From Mycolicibacterium brisbanense (GTDB lineage: Bacteria > Actinomycetota > Actinomycetes > Mycobacteriales > Mycobacteriaceae), in the NCBI RefSeq assembly GCF_001570425.1, contig NZ_BCSX01000024.1, forward strand, positions 434,001-498,000: a stretch of 64,000 bases of DNA. The letters run 5' to 3'. The notes under the pieces were generated by a model. That model was given only the letters and a program-made list of their open reading frames with translations. It was not told the DNA's origin and searched no databases. The translations under genes and the position numbers were made by a program. The number at the start of each line of letters is the position of its first letter. Positions within the stretch are counted from its first letter, which is position 1. Below are positions 45,641 through 54,260 of the stretch, in pieces.

Positions 45641-45782
45641 GTGTTGTAAACACTCTGTATGCACATGTCTCCGAATTGCACACAGCGCCACCAACGGTAG
45701 GCCACCTGAAAGTGCAGGCCAACATGCATTTTACTAACTCTTCCCATTGTGGCCAACGATCACAAACGCTCAGATAGGCGAT

Positions 45783-45826
45783 CTTAAAATCCGCCAAGTG
45801 TCGGTTCGAGTCCGACTGGGGGCACC
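45783..45826 (+). repeat. attR: right attachment site, displaced host tRNA 3' end
   Basis: CTTAAAATCCGC followed by the T-arm (GTCGG-TTCGAGT-CCGAC) and GGGGGCACC. Compared with attL there are five changes, two of which are compensatory in the T stem. It lacks the 5' half of a tRNA and is not itself functional. It should be the original 3' end of the host gene. Confidence 0.85.
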
Positions 45827-45840
45827 GATCGGCGGCTGAA

Positions 45841-47652
45841 TCACCCCACCGCCAGCTTCACCACCGGAATGCGGCCAGCATCGGTGACGTAGACGTTGCC
45901 GTGGGCGTCGACGGCCACACCTTGGGGATCGGTAAGGCCGGTGAAGGGGAGTGGGGTTGCCGCTGTCGCGCCGTGTCGCAATTCAAGCACCCCGGCGTTA
46001 CCGCGGTCGGTGACATAGACGTTGCCTTCCGTGTCGACCGCCAGACCTTGAGGATCGTTGAGGCCACTGAAGGGCAGCACTGTCGGCGCCGTCGCGCCTG
46101 CCGGCAGGGTCAGCACCCGGTTGTTACCGGTATCGGTCACATCCACGGTGCCTGTCGACTCGACGGCCACCCCTCGAGGATCATTCAGTCCGGTGAAGGG
46201 CAGCGTGGTTGGCGCGGTGGTGCCGGCCGGCAGAACCAGCACGCGATTGTTGCCCCGGTCGGTCACGTAGACGTCGCCCGCTGTGTTGACGGCGACGCCC
46301 CGGGGATCATTGAGACCGCTGAAAGGTAAGGGCGTCGCCGCTGTGGCACCCGCCGCCAAGCGCAGCACCCGGTCGTTGCTCGAATCGGCAACGTAGACAT
46401 CGCCTGCCGAGTCGACCGCCACGTCCCGGGGATTCTTGAGGCCATTGAAGGGCAGCACGGTCGGCGCTGTGGCACCCGCAGTCAGTCGCAACACCTCATC
46501 TCGACCAATGTCGGTGACGTATGCGGTGCCTACGGCATCGACCGCAATGCCCGTCACGAGTTGTACGTCGGTGAACGGCAACGAACTCTGCGCCGAGTTA
46601 CCTCTGCCGGCCGCTGGCGGCGACGTGCTGCTGGACGATTGCCGACCGACGATGACGACGGCCGCAGCTGCGGCCGCCACGACGGCGGTCACTGCGACGA
46701 GCACGCTGACAGTTCTGCGCGACAGGCGAATTCCCCGTCCGGGTGCCGAAGCTGCCGGGGTAGCCGTCGTCGCAGGCGCCTCAGGATTGGTCAACGCGAC
46801 GCGAGCCGCCTCGGCCAGATCCTGAACAGTCGGATAGCGATCGTCGGGGTTCTTGGCCATTCCTTTGGCAATGACCGCATCGAACGCGGCGGGTACATCG
46901 GGAGCGTTGGCGCTGGGTTGTGGTGGCGGAGTGTGCAAATGGTGAGCGATCAAGCCCTGCACGCCCATGTCGCTGCTGAATGGTGGCTTGCCGGTGAGGC
47001 ATTCGTAGAGCACACAAGCCAGTGCGTACACGTCTACGCGTGGATGGGTTTTCGCAGTCGTGCTGATCGCCTCTGGTGCCAGATATGCTGCGGTCCCGAT
47101 GGTTTCGCCGGTCTTGGTCAGAGTGCGGTCTTCGGAAGCATGAGCGATCCCGAAGTCGATCAGGTAGGCGAAGTCGTTGGCGCACACCAGAATGTTGGAG
47201 GGTTTGACGTCGCGGTGCACCAGTCCGGCGTCGTGGGCGGCCTGCAGCGCGCCGGCCACCTGAGCGATGATCGCCACCGCACGCGTCGGCGTCAGGGCAC
47301 CATCTTGTTTGATCAGCGTGCGCAGGTCCGTGCCTTCGACCAGCCGCATGTTCAGAAAGAGCCGACCGTCCACGTCACCGAAATCGTGGATCGGGATGAC
47401 GTGCGGCTCCGTCAGCTGTGCCACCGCCAGGCACTCGCGCCGGAACCGTTCACGCGGCTCATCATCGTCGGCGGAATGCTCGGGCAAGACCTTCAGCGCG
47501 ACAACTCGATTGGTCTGCGAATCGCGTGCCCGCCACACCTGACCCATGCCACCCGCGGCGATCAGTGACAGCAGCTCGTAACGCCCGAACTTCCCCGCGG
47601 GGGCCGAGCCTTGCGTGGCGTCGCCGTCGTCGCCCACGACTGTGTCATCCAT
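45841..47652 (-). CDS. pknD: PknD-like Ser/Thr protein kinase with extracellular NHL propeller
   Basis: The 603-residue protein has an intracellular Hanks-type kinase domain (about residues 23-285: A-L-K-V-L, V-H-R-D-V-K-P-S-N-I, L-I-D-F-G-I-A), a Pro/Ala juxtamembrane linker, one transmembrane helix (about 312-335) and six ~42-residue NHL blades with repeats like N-D-P-R-G-V-A-V and G-D-V-Y-V-T-D. This is the PknD (Rv0931c) architecture. The propeller probably binds an outside ligand. Its 3' end lies 14 bases from attR. Several PknD-like paralogues exist in fast growers, so orthology to Rv0931c is not certain. Confidence 0.9.
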   Translation of the reverse strand: MDDTVVGDDGDATQGSAPAGKFGRYELLSLIAAGGMGQVWRARDSQTNRVVALKVLPEHSADDDEPRERFRRECLAVAQLTEPHVIPIHDFGDVDGRLFLNMRLVEGTDLRTLIKQDGALTPTRAVAIIAQVAGALQAAHDAGLVHRDVKPSNILVCANDFAYLIDFGIAHASEDRTLTKTGETIGTAAYLAPEAISTTAKTHPRVDVYALACVLYECLTGKPPFSSDMGVQGLIAHHLHTPPPQPSANAPDVPAAFDAVIAKGMAKNPDDRYPTVQDLAEAARVALTNPEAPATTATPAASAPGRGIRLSRRTVSVLVAVTAVVAAAAAAVVIVGRQSSSSTSPPAAGRGNSAQSSLPFTDVQLVTGIAVDAVGTAYVTDIGRDEVLRLTAGATAPTVLPFNGLKNPRDVAVDSAGDVYVADSSNDRVLRLAAGATAATPLPFSGLNDPRGVAVNTAGDVYVTDRGNNRVLVLPAGTTAPTTLPFTGLNDPRGVAVESTGTVDVTDTGNNRVLTLPAGATAPTVLPFSGLNDPQGLAVDTEGNVYVTDRGNAGVLELRHGATAATPLPFTGLTDPQGVAVDAHGNVYVTDAGRIPVVKLAVG

Positions 47653-47779
47653 ACTGCCGCCAACCCTGCTCGTGCGTGGCCAACGCCTTCGTCAATTGAA
47701 CCAGGCAGAGCGCCACTTTGGCGGCGCTTGCGCCGACGCGGGCGCGGAACAGCGACGCCCGCCCCTACGATCGGTTGAC

Positions 47780-48409
47780 ATGACGTCCAAGCCCGCTCTG
47801 CTGTTGGTCTTCGCAGCACTGGCCACCGCTGCCCCAATCGTCGCGTCAGCACCGGCATCGGCTGCTCCGTGCCCCGACGTACAGGTGGTGTTCGCGCGCG
47901 GCACCAACGAGCCGCCCGGTCTGGGCAGTGTGGGCGGTCCCTTTGTCGACGATCTACGCACGCGCGTCGCGCCGCGCACTGTCGAGGGAACAGCGGTCGA
48001 CTACCCGGCCAGCAATGACTTCGCCTCCAGCCCGACGGCCGGTGCCGACGCGGCAAGAGCACTCATCGAATCGACCGCTGCGAGCTGCCCGAACACGAAG
48101 ATCGTGCTCGGCGGCTATTCGCAGGGCGCCGCGGTCATCGAATTGGCCACCAACGAGATGTCTCCGCAGACCGCCGATCACGTGGCGGCCAGCGCATTGT
48201 TCGGCACGCCGCGCACGAGCTTCTCGGGCATGCTCGCCGGGGGACCGTTGCCGACGCTGGCACCGCCCTATGCCGCCAACTCCATCGATCAGTGCAACCA
48301 GGCCGACCCCATCTGCTGGGAAGGCGGCTGGGACATGGGCGCCCATGTGTCCTACGTGCAGTCCGGAAAGGTCGCGCAGTCAGCCGATTTCGTCGCTGGC
48401 CGGCTGTAG
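47780..48409 (+). CDS. Secreted cutinase-family esterase
   Basis: The 209-residue protein has a Sec signal (LLLVFAALATAAPIVASAPASA) and the cutinase/Culp fold: V-V-F-A-R-G-T-N-E-P, nucleophile Ser in G-G-Y-S-Q-G, Asp in the loop with D-P-I-C-W and His in M-G-A-H-V-S-Y. Cys pairs are placed as in the family. The substrate is probably a lipid ester. I took ATG 47780, where the signal starts. Confidence 0.9.
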   Translation: MTSKPALLLVFAALATAAPIVASAPASAAPCPDVQVVFARGTNEPPGLGSVGGPFVDDLRTRVAPRTVEGTAVDYPASNDFASSPTAGADAARALIESTAASCPNTKIVLGGYSQGAAVIELATNEMSPQTADHVAASALFGTPRTSFSGMLAGGPLPTLAPPYAANSIDQCNQADPICWEGGWDMGAHVSYVQSGKVAQSADFVAGRL

Positions 48410-48414
48410 ACGCG

Positions 48415-48711
48415 TCACCGCGCGTCGGTGAATTCGGCGTACTCCGGATGCTTGTCGATGTATTCGGCCACCATCCAGCAGGTCGGCACGATCCGTAAGC
48501 CGGCCGCACGCGTCGAACGCAAGGCTTCGCCGACGAGGATGGTGGCGAGTCCCCGCCCTCGGTACTGAGGCAGAACCTCGGTGTGCGGGAAGACGCGGCG
48601 GCCGTCGACGTCGTGGAAGTCGGCGACGCCGACGGTTTTGCCGTCGATCTCGATGGTGAACCGGTCAGGCTGTTCGAGGACGCGCGTCTCTGCGCCGGTT
48701 CTATCGAGCAT
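48415..48711 (-). CDS. GNAT-like N-acetyltransferase (YjdJ type)
   Basis: The 98-residue protein matches the short Gat_YjdJ-type acetyltransferases: F-T-I-E-I-D-G-K-T-V-G, a cofactor loop Q-Y-R-G-R-G-L-A, and the end P-T-C-W-M-V-A-E-Y-I-D-K-H-P-E-Y. The acceptor is unknown. It converges on the cutinase gene. Confidence 0.85.
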   Translation of the reverse strand: MLDRTGAETRVLEQPDRFTIEIDGKTVGVADFHDVDGRRVFPHTEVLPQYRGRGLATILVGEALRSTRAAGLRIVPTCWMVAEYIDKHPEYAEFTDAR

Positions 48712-48851
48712 TCACCCACCATAGCCCGGGCAAATGCATCTACTGCTACATCCATCGGACCCTAAAGATCGATCCCCGGGCGATAGTGCTGCGCCGCGCA
48801 GGCGACGAACGTAATAACCGTCAATGGGCCCCGGGAGAGAAGGCGCGGACG

Positions 48852-49073
48852 ATGGCCTACGCAACATATGCAGTGTTGACAATGCTGCCGATGGCAATCG
48901 TCGTGGCGATGTCTCGATGGCGCCGAAGCCGTCCCGCGGCGCAGGCACACCTCACCACTCGACTGCCCTGTGCAGAGCTGCTGCGATCGCAACACCGCCG
49001 AACACGGGCGCAAAAGCGCTGTGAGCGATGGCAATTCCAGGCGTGGCTGGAGATCACCTCCAGACCCCTCTGA
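48852..49073 (+). CDS. Possible small membrane-anchored basic protein
   Basis: ATG 48852 gives a 73-residue frame with one N-terminal helix (AYATYAVLTMLPMAIVVAMS) and an Arg-rich tail. GAGAAGG stands upstream. No family is recognised and the tail composition could be chance. Confidence 0.35.
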   Translation: MAYATYAVLTMLPMAIVVAMSRWRRSRPAAQAHLTTRLPCAELLRSQHRRTRAQKRCERWQFQAWLEITSRPL

Positions 49074-49089
49074 TCGGGGTGCGGCCCAG

Positions 49090-49917
49090 CTACCAGACGC
49101 GCACCCAGTCGACGAGCATGTCGGCCGGGTAGGTGCCGCCGCTGGGGTCTTCTCCGCCGGATCCCGCGACGGCGAGATTCAGCACCACGAACATCGTGTA
49201 GCCGGGCTGATTGAACGGCCAGTCCGGCAACGAGCTCGCCGCGACCTCGAAGTACGGCTTCGCGCCGTCGGTGTAGTCCTGCCAGAACCGGGCGCCGTTG
49301 CCGTCCCACTGGGTCCGCCACGTGTGCCAGTTGCTGTCGACGGTGACGTTGTGGGTCTGCCACTCGCCGCCGTTGGACTTGGCGTGCACGGTGGTCCCCG
49401 AGGGCCATTTGCCGTTGCCGTACCACTCGATGATGTCGAGTTCACCCTGGCCCAGGCTGCCCAGCCAGAAGGCCGGCCAGGCGCCCGGAGTCAGGCAGTT
49501 GAACTTGATCCGCGCTTCCCAGGTGTGGCCGGCGCCGCCTTCCCACACGCTGGCCAGCTTGCCGCCGTAGTAGGTGTCGCCTTCCTTGGCGGCCCGGATC
49601 ACCAGATTCGACTTGCCGTCGATGAAGACGTTCTTGCGGTCGTCGCGGTATTGGCCGATGCGGCCAGGCTGCTCCCAGTAGGTGGGGTCCTGGATGACCT
49701 CGCGGGCCTTGGCGATGGTCCACTTCGACGCATCCGGTGCCGAGCCGGCGCCCCCGTCGAATTCGTCCACGAACACGTAGTTCATCGCGGCTTGCGGCGC
49801 CTCGGGCGCGGGAACGGGCCTGGTCGGGAGGGCTTGCGCTTGCCGGATGGGCATAGCCGCTGCGACGACGCCGAGACCCGACAGCATCATCATCTTTCGA
49901 CGGTCCAAGTTAGCCAT
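49090..49917 (-). CDS. Exported GH16 family glycoside hydrolase (beta-1,3-glucanase-like)
   Basis: The 275-residue protein has a twin-arginine-like signal (D-R-R-K-M-M-M-L-S...AQA). The GH16 catalytic motif E-L-D-I-I-E lies near residue 160, and the fold continues with H-T-W-R-T-Q-W-D and the final D-W-V-R-V-W strand. It is similar to Rv0315. It likely cleaves beta-1,3-linked glucans outside the cell. Confidence 0.9.
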   Translation of the reverse strand: MANLDRRKMMMLSGLGVVAAAMPIRQAQALPTRPVPAPEAPQAAMNYVFVDEFDGGAGSAPDASKWTIAKAREVIQDPTYWEQPGRIGQYRDDRKNVFIDGKSNLVIRAAKEGDTYYGGKLASVWEGGAGHTWEARIKFNCLTPGAWPAFWLGSLGQGELDIIEWYGNGKWPSGTTVHAKSNGGEWQTHNVTVDSNWHTWRTQWDGNGARFWQDYTDGAKPYFEVAASSLPDWPFNQPGYTMFVVLNLAVAGSGGEDPSGGTYPADMLVDWVRVW

Positions 49918-50184
49918 ATCGGATTACCTTAACCGGGCCGCGTGCTCAAGCACGGATCGAACGGCCTCACCAGGGGCTTATCAGGCGTTGAGATTGCGCG
50001 CACGGTCGTGATCGCTCACGAAACACAGCCCTGTACGCAATCTCGACGGCCAAGCCGACGACTGCACGACGATTCAATGGCAGAACCAGTCAAAACAGCA
50101 GCTCACAGACACTAGGCAGACAAAAACTACATCGAAATTCAGGAAAATCCTGCGAGCAGCCGCTGACCTTGGCACCATGCATTC

Positions 50185-50793
50185 GTGCCCGTCAGCCGCA
50201 CGGAACGTCGCGAAAAGCTGCTGCGTGCTGCGCAGAGCGCAGTGATGAAGCACGGCGCCGACGTCCAGCTCAAGCAGGTCGCGGCAGAGGCGGGCCTGAC
50301 GCCGGGCGCGGTGCTCTACCACTTCCCTGACATCCAGACCCTGCTGGTCGAGGCCAACCGGGCCGGCATGGAGCGGTTCTATGACGCCCGGTTACGTGCC
50401 ATCGCGGGCATCCCCGAACCGGAGCGCAAGCTCGTCATGACTATCGAGTCGGGCCTGCCGGTCGACTCCGACGATCCGGCCGTCAAGCTCATGTGCGAAC
50501 TGGGCGGTGCCGCCGCACGCTATCCGGCATATGCCGTCATGCTGACCGCTCTCTACGACCGCCAGGTGGCGATGTACCAGGTGATCCTCGAAACCGGTGC
50601 GGCGCAGGGTGTTTTCGCGCTGAGCTCGCCGTCGCTGACCATCGCGCGCAACATCGTCGCACTCGAGGACGCCTACGGCTACCGCATGGTGGCTCGGCAT
50701 CCGAGCCTGGACGCCGAGACCACCACCGAATTGATCTGCGACTACGCGCGGGCGGCGACCGGCCACCCGCTTCCCAGACCCGTCCGAGCATGA
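50185..50793 (+). CDS. TetR-family regulator heading the glycosylation operon
   Basis: The 202-residue protein has an N-terminal TetR HTH (VQLKQVAAEAGLTPGAVLYHFPDIQTLL) and a variable ligand domain. The GTG start at 50185 begins VPVSRTERREKLL. It stands ten bases before the glycosyltransferase gene on the same strand and probably regulates the operon; the 267-base gap upstream should hold the operator. Confidence 0.9.
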   Translation: MPVSRTERREKLLRAAQSAVMKHGADVQLKQVAAEAGLTPGAVLYHFPDIQTLLVEANRAGMERFYDARLRAIAGIPEPERKLVMTIESGLPVDSDDPAVKLMCELGGAAARYPAYAVMLTALYDRQVAMYQVILETGAAQGVFALSSPSLTIARNIVALEDAYGYRMVARHPSLDAETTTELICDYARAATGHPLPRPVRA

Positions 50794-50803
50794 AGGGCTG
50801 CCC

Positions 50804-52111
50804 ATGACCGACAAACCTCTGACCATTATGTTCTGGCCCGAATCTGCCTACGGCCCAACGAATCAGTGCATCGGGCTGGCGGCCGTACTGCGCGACCGCG
50901 GGCACACGATCGTGTTCGCCGCCGAGAGTTCGTGGGCCGGCAAGCTTGCGCCGTTCGGCTTCATCGAGGAGCTCGTGGACCTCGCGGCGCCGGCCGAAGG
51001 CGCTGACGAGGAGGACGCCGGCAAGTTCTGGGCCGACTTCATCGCCGAGACCGCGCCGGAATTCCGCAAGCCGACCATCGAACAACTGCAGACCTTCATT
51101 CAGCCGACGTATCAAGCGCTCATCGACGGCGCCAAGTACAGCGAGCCTCGCCTCCGCGAGATCATCGCCACGCATCAGCCCGATGTCATCGTCGAGGACA
51201 ACGTCGTTCTCTTTCCGGCACTGGTGACCGCGGGCGCGCCGTTCGTGCGGATCGTGTCGTGCAGCCCGCTGGAGATCTCCGCGCCGCAAGTGCCGCCGCC
51301 GTTTTCGGGCCTGCCGAGTGCAGACCCCACCGAATGGGACGCCTACCGCACCGAATTCGACCGGAGCCATCGAGCCATGTGGTCCGATTTCAACGACTGG
51401 GTTCAGGCGCAGGGCGCCGCCGCGCTCCCAGAGCTCGAGTTCATGCCGCGCGCCAACGCCGCCAACCTCTACGTCTACCCGGCCGAGGCCGACTACCGGC
51501 AGGTCCGGCCATTGGACGACAGCTGGATCCGGATGGATTCCAGTGTGCGCGAGACCGATGACGAGTACATCGTGCCGCCCCAGGTCGCCGAGCGGCCCGA
51601 CGACAGTGCGCTCATCTATCTCTCGCTGGGTTCCCTCGGCGGCGCCGACGTCGAACTCATGCAGCGCCTCGTCGACGTGCTCGCCAAGACAAGGCACCGC
51701 TACATCGTCAGCATGGGTCCACAGGCGGATCGAATCACCTTGGCCGACAACATGGTCGGTGCGCAGATGCTGCCGCAGACCAAGGTCATCCCGCAGGTCG
51801 ATCTGGTGATCTCGCACGGCGGCAACAACACCGTCACCGAGACGCTGCATTTCGGCAAGCCCTTGGTCGTGCTGCCGCTGTTCTGGGACCAGTACGAAAA
51901 CGCTCAGCGCATCGATGAACTCGGCTTCGGCGTCCGGTTGAACACTTACGGGTTCGCCGACTCCGAGTTGACCGATGCGGTCGACCGGCTGCTCGCCGAC
52001 ACCGCCCTCCGCTCACGACTGGCCGACATGGGTGCCGCCATCCGCGCCCGCGACGGCTTGCGCGCCGGCGCCGACGCGATCGAGCGGGTCGGCCTGGAAC
52101 ACCGGGCGTGA
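50804..52111 (+). CDS. GT1 (UGT/MGT-type) glycosyltransferase
   Basis: The 435-residue GT-B-fold enzyme has a C-terminal nucleotide-sugar motif S-H-G-G-N-N-T-V-T-E-T-L-H-F-G-K-P and F-W-D-Q-Y-E-N-A. It resembles macrolide and natural-product glycosyltransferases. The N-lobe starts M-F-W-P-E-S-A-Y-G-P-T-N, not the usual G-x-G-H. The stop overlaps the sugar-kinase start (GTGA), suggesting that its donor sugar is made from the product of the next genes. Confidence 0.88.
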   Translation: MTDKPLTIMFWPESAYGPTNQCIGLAAVLRDRGHTIVFAAESSWAGKLAPFGFIEELVDLAAPAEGADEEDAGKFWADFIAETAPEFRKPTIEQLQTFIQPTYQALIDGAKYSEPRLREIIATHQPDVIVEDNVVLFPALVTAGAPFVRIVSCSPLEISAPQVPPPFSGLPSADPTEWDAYRTEFDRSHRAMWSDFNDWVQAQGAAALPELEFMPRANAANLYVYPAEADYRQVRPLDDSWIRMDSSVRETDDEYIVPPQVAERPDDSALIYLSLGSLGGADVELMQRLVDVLAKTRHRYIVSMGPQADRITLADNMVGAQMLPQTKVIPQVDLVISHGGNNTVTETLHFGKPLVVLPLFWDQYENAQRIDELGFGVRLNTYGFADSELTDAVDRLLADTALRSRLADMGAAIRARDGLRAGADAIERVGLEHRA

Positions 52112-53289
52112 TCGAGCTCGACCATCTTGATCTCGCCGACGGCCGCCGGTTGGTTGTCGCCGACGGACCCAGCGGCCTGACTGCCGTGCCGACCGTGCGA
52201 GACCCGGACGGCAGTTGGCGCCGCGCCGCGCCGGGTGACGGAGTCGCCGAGGCCATGCTGGACGTACTGGCCGACGGATCCTCCGAATACGGCAATTTCA
52301 CGGTGGTTTCGTGGACACAGTGCCGCGCGGCGGGGGAGCGGCCCATCGCCGTCGACCAGACCAACGAGTCGGTGATCGTCGGTGGGGAGGCGATCGTGAA
52401 GTGGGCGACGCACCTCGACGACGGTCCTCACCCCGCACCCGGCCGGATCACTGCGTTGCGGGCCGCCGGATTCACCGGCATGCCCACGCCGTGGGGCCTG
52501 GTCACGTGGCGGTCGCCGCGCGGCGAGCAGACCCTGGTCGCGACCATCGACGAATACCTGCCCGGCGCGGTCGACGGCTGGACGTGGGCCGTGGACCTGG
52601 TGACCGCTGCCGCACAGGACGCTGCGGCACGGCCGCGACTGATCGCCGCAGCCGGTGCGGTGGGAGATCTGGTCGCCGATATGCACACCGCCCTGGCAGC
52701 CACGGCGTCGGTTGCCGACGCGGCACAGGCGAGAGGCTGGCGTGATGCGGCGTTCGAAACCCTGGAAACCGCGGTGGCCCTGAGCACTTCGGTCAGTGGT
52801 GACATCCTGCGTGAGCGCCGTGACGACATCGAAGCGATGCTCGACGGACTCGGAAGCCTCGCGGGGATACCCGTCTTCGAGGGGCACGGCGACCTACATG
52901 TGGGCCAGGTGTTGCTGTCCGACGGGCGCTTCGTCATCACCGACTTCGACGGCAATCCGGTGCTGTCCGCTGAGGCCCGAATGCAGCCCATACCGGCCAC
53001 CTTCGACGTGGCCGGCATGGTGCAGTCGCTGGCGCATGTCGCGATCGTCGCGCAGAAGTACACCGCTCTCGAGCCACATGCGCTCACGGACGTGAGCAAT
53101 CTGGTCCGGCGGACATTCCTGGACGCCTACCAGGCAAGCGCACCCCGCTATGATCCCGCGCCACTGCGGGCCCTGCGTCTCCAACAGGTTCTGCGTGAGA
53201 TCATCTACGCCGCAAAACATCTGCCGCGATGGATGTACGTACCCGACGCGGCGCTGCCCGCTCTGCTCGATGAAGGGATCACCGCGTGA
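52108..53289 (+). CDS. Maltokinase-like sugar kinase, probably glucosamine kinase type
   Basis: The 393-residue aminoglycoside-phosphotransferase-fold kinase has a maltokinase-like N-terminal cap, the catalytic loop H-G-D-L-H-V-G-Q and metal motif D-F-D-G-N-P. An actinobacterial glucosamine kinase family with this shape has been described, often beside sugar isomerase and glycosyltransferase genes, as here. It probably makes glucosamine 6-phosphate; maltose cannot be ruled out from sequence. It overlaps both neighbours by four bases. Confidence 0.78.
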   Translation: MIELDHLDLADGRRLVVADGPSGLTAVPTVRDPDGSWRRAAPGDGVAEAMLDVLADGSSEYGNFTVVSWTQCRAAGERPIAVDQTNESVIVGGEAIVKWATHLDDGPHPAPGRITALRAAGFTGMPTPWGLVTWRSPRGEQTLVATIDEYLPGAVDGWTWAVDLVTAAAQDAAARPRLIAAAGAVGDLVADMHTALAATASVADAAQARGWRDAAFETLETAVALSTSVSGDILRERRDDIEAMLDGLGSLAGIPVFEGHGDLHVGQVLLSDGRFVITDFDGNPVLSAEARMQPIPATFDVAGMVQSLAHVAIVAQKYTALEPHALTDVSNLVRRTFLDAYQASAPRYDPAPLRALRLQQVLREIIYAAKHLPRWMYVPDAALPALLDEGITA

Positions 53290-54260
53290 ATGCCGACGCG
53301 TTCCTGACCGACCTCCAGCGCAAGCCGGAGGTGCTCGACCGTCTGGCCTCGACACTGGCCGTCAATCCTTGGGCCGACGTCGTGCCCGCCGGCGTGGAGC
53401 GGGTGGTGTTCCTGGGCATGGGATCCTCGGCCTACGCGGCCGGCGTCGCCGCGGCCCGCATGCGGTCGCGCGGGCTCCTTGCGGTATCGCAACTGGCATC
53501 GTCGACGCTGCTGCCACACTGGGGTCCGGGCACACTCGTGGTGGCGATCTCGGCGACCGGCGGTTCGGTGGAAACCCTTGACGCGCTTGACCGGATGGCG
53601 ACCTCGCAAATCGGGCTGAAGTTCGTCGCACTGACCAACACGGCGGACTCACCGATCACCGCGCGCTGCGAGGCCGCCGTGGACCTCGCCGCCGACACCG
53701 AGGCGGGCGGCGTCGCCTGCCGCAGCTACCAGCACACACTGGCCCTGCTGCTGGCGCTCGAACTGCACATGACGCAAGCGGACACGAAACCGCTTGTGAC
53801 GTCAGTGCGGAAGGCCGCCGGTGCGAGCGCGCACCTGCTCGACACCGAACCCGACTGGCGGCCCGAGTTTGCCGAGTTGCTTCTCGGGCCTGCCGGTACC
53901 CACCTCGCCGCGCCGGCACACCGTTTCTCGTCAGCACAACAGGGTGCGCTGATGCTCCGCGAAGGGCCTCGCCTCGGTGCGGTCGGATGCGAGACCGGGG
54001 ACTGGAGCCACGTCGACGTCTACCTGACGAAGACGACGGATTACCGGCTGCTGGTCTTCGCGGGCTCCGCATGGGAGTCCCAAGCGGCCGAGTGGACCAC
54101 GTTGCGGGGCAGCACCGTTGTGGGCGTCGGCGGTGACGTGCCGGGATCCCAGCTGGCCCTGCGCTATCCCGGTGACGGGGACGACGACGTTCGGTTGTTG
54201 ACCGAGGCGCTGGTCCCCGAGTTGATCGCGGCTAGAGCCTGGCAGGCACAGGATCGGTGA
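53286..54260 (+). CDS. SIS-domain sugar isomerase/deaminase-like protein
   Basis: The 324-residue protein has two SIS domains like the isomerase half of GlmS: V-V-F-L-G-M-G-S-S-A-Y-A-A and A-I-S-A-T-G-G-S-V-E-T-L-D in the first. It has no glutaminase domain. It may interconvert aminosugar and ketose phosphates next to the kinase. The GTG start overlaps the kinase stop; the 3' end overlaps the convergent LuxR gene by 29 bases. Confidence 0.85.
   Translation: MNADAFLTDLQRKPEVLDRLASTLAVNPWADVVPAGVERVVFLGMGSSAYAAGVAAARMRSRGLLAVSQLASSTLLPHWGPGTLVVAISATGGSVETLDALDRMATSQIGLKFVALTNTADSPITARCEAAVDLAADTEAGGVACRSYQHTLALLLALELHMTQADTKPLVTSVRKAAGASAHLLDTEPDWRPEFAELLLGPAGTHLAAPAHRFSSAQQGALMLREGPRLGAVGCETGDWSHVDVYLTKTTDYRLLVFAGSAWESQAAEWTTLRGSTVVGVGGDVPGSQLALRYPGDGDDDVRLLTEALVPELIAARAWQAQDR

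Larger units (their letters stand above)
44965..45782. other. Right non-coding arm of the element
   Basis: About 820 bases between the connector gene and attR hold no clear gene apart from one very small frame. They carry three strong hairpin terminators (listed). Part of the attP arm-binding sites for the integrase may also lie here, but no repeat matching the left side stands out. Confidence 0.6.
35544..45826 (+). mobile_element. Integrated capsid-forming phage satellite / phiRv-like prophage element
   Basis: The ~10.3 kb element is bounded by the tRNA-derived att repeats. It encodes a tyrosine integrase, two HTH_17 proteins, a small early operon, an HNH nuclease, one reverse-oriented cargo gene, then TerL, portal, scaffold, capsid and a head-tail connector. 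No tail, tape-measure, lysin, holin, helicase or polymerase genes are present, and there is no visible truncation of the genes that are. This matches phiRv1/phiRv2 of M. tuberculosis in size and plan, and the gene content of capsid-forming PICIs. Several genes use more A/T-ending codons than their chromosomal neighbours. Confidence 0.88.

Noticed and set aside
45104..45694. 196-residue minus-strand frame in the right arm of the element
   Set aside because: It crosses all three terminator hairpins and has no protein-like pattern.
45783..45826. Second tRNA gene
   Set aside because: Only the anticodon loop to 3' end is present; there is no 5' half to pair the acceptor stem, so it is an attachment-site remnant.
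45850..46620. CRISPR-like regular repeats
   Set aside because: The ~126-base periodicity is the NHL blade repeat inside the kinase gene; the units are coding and diverged.
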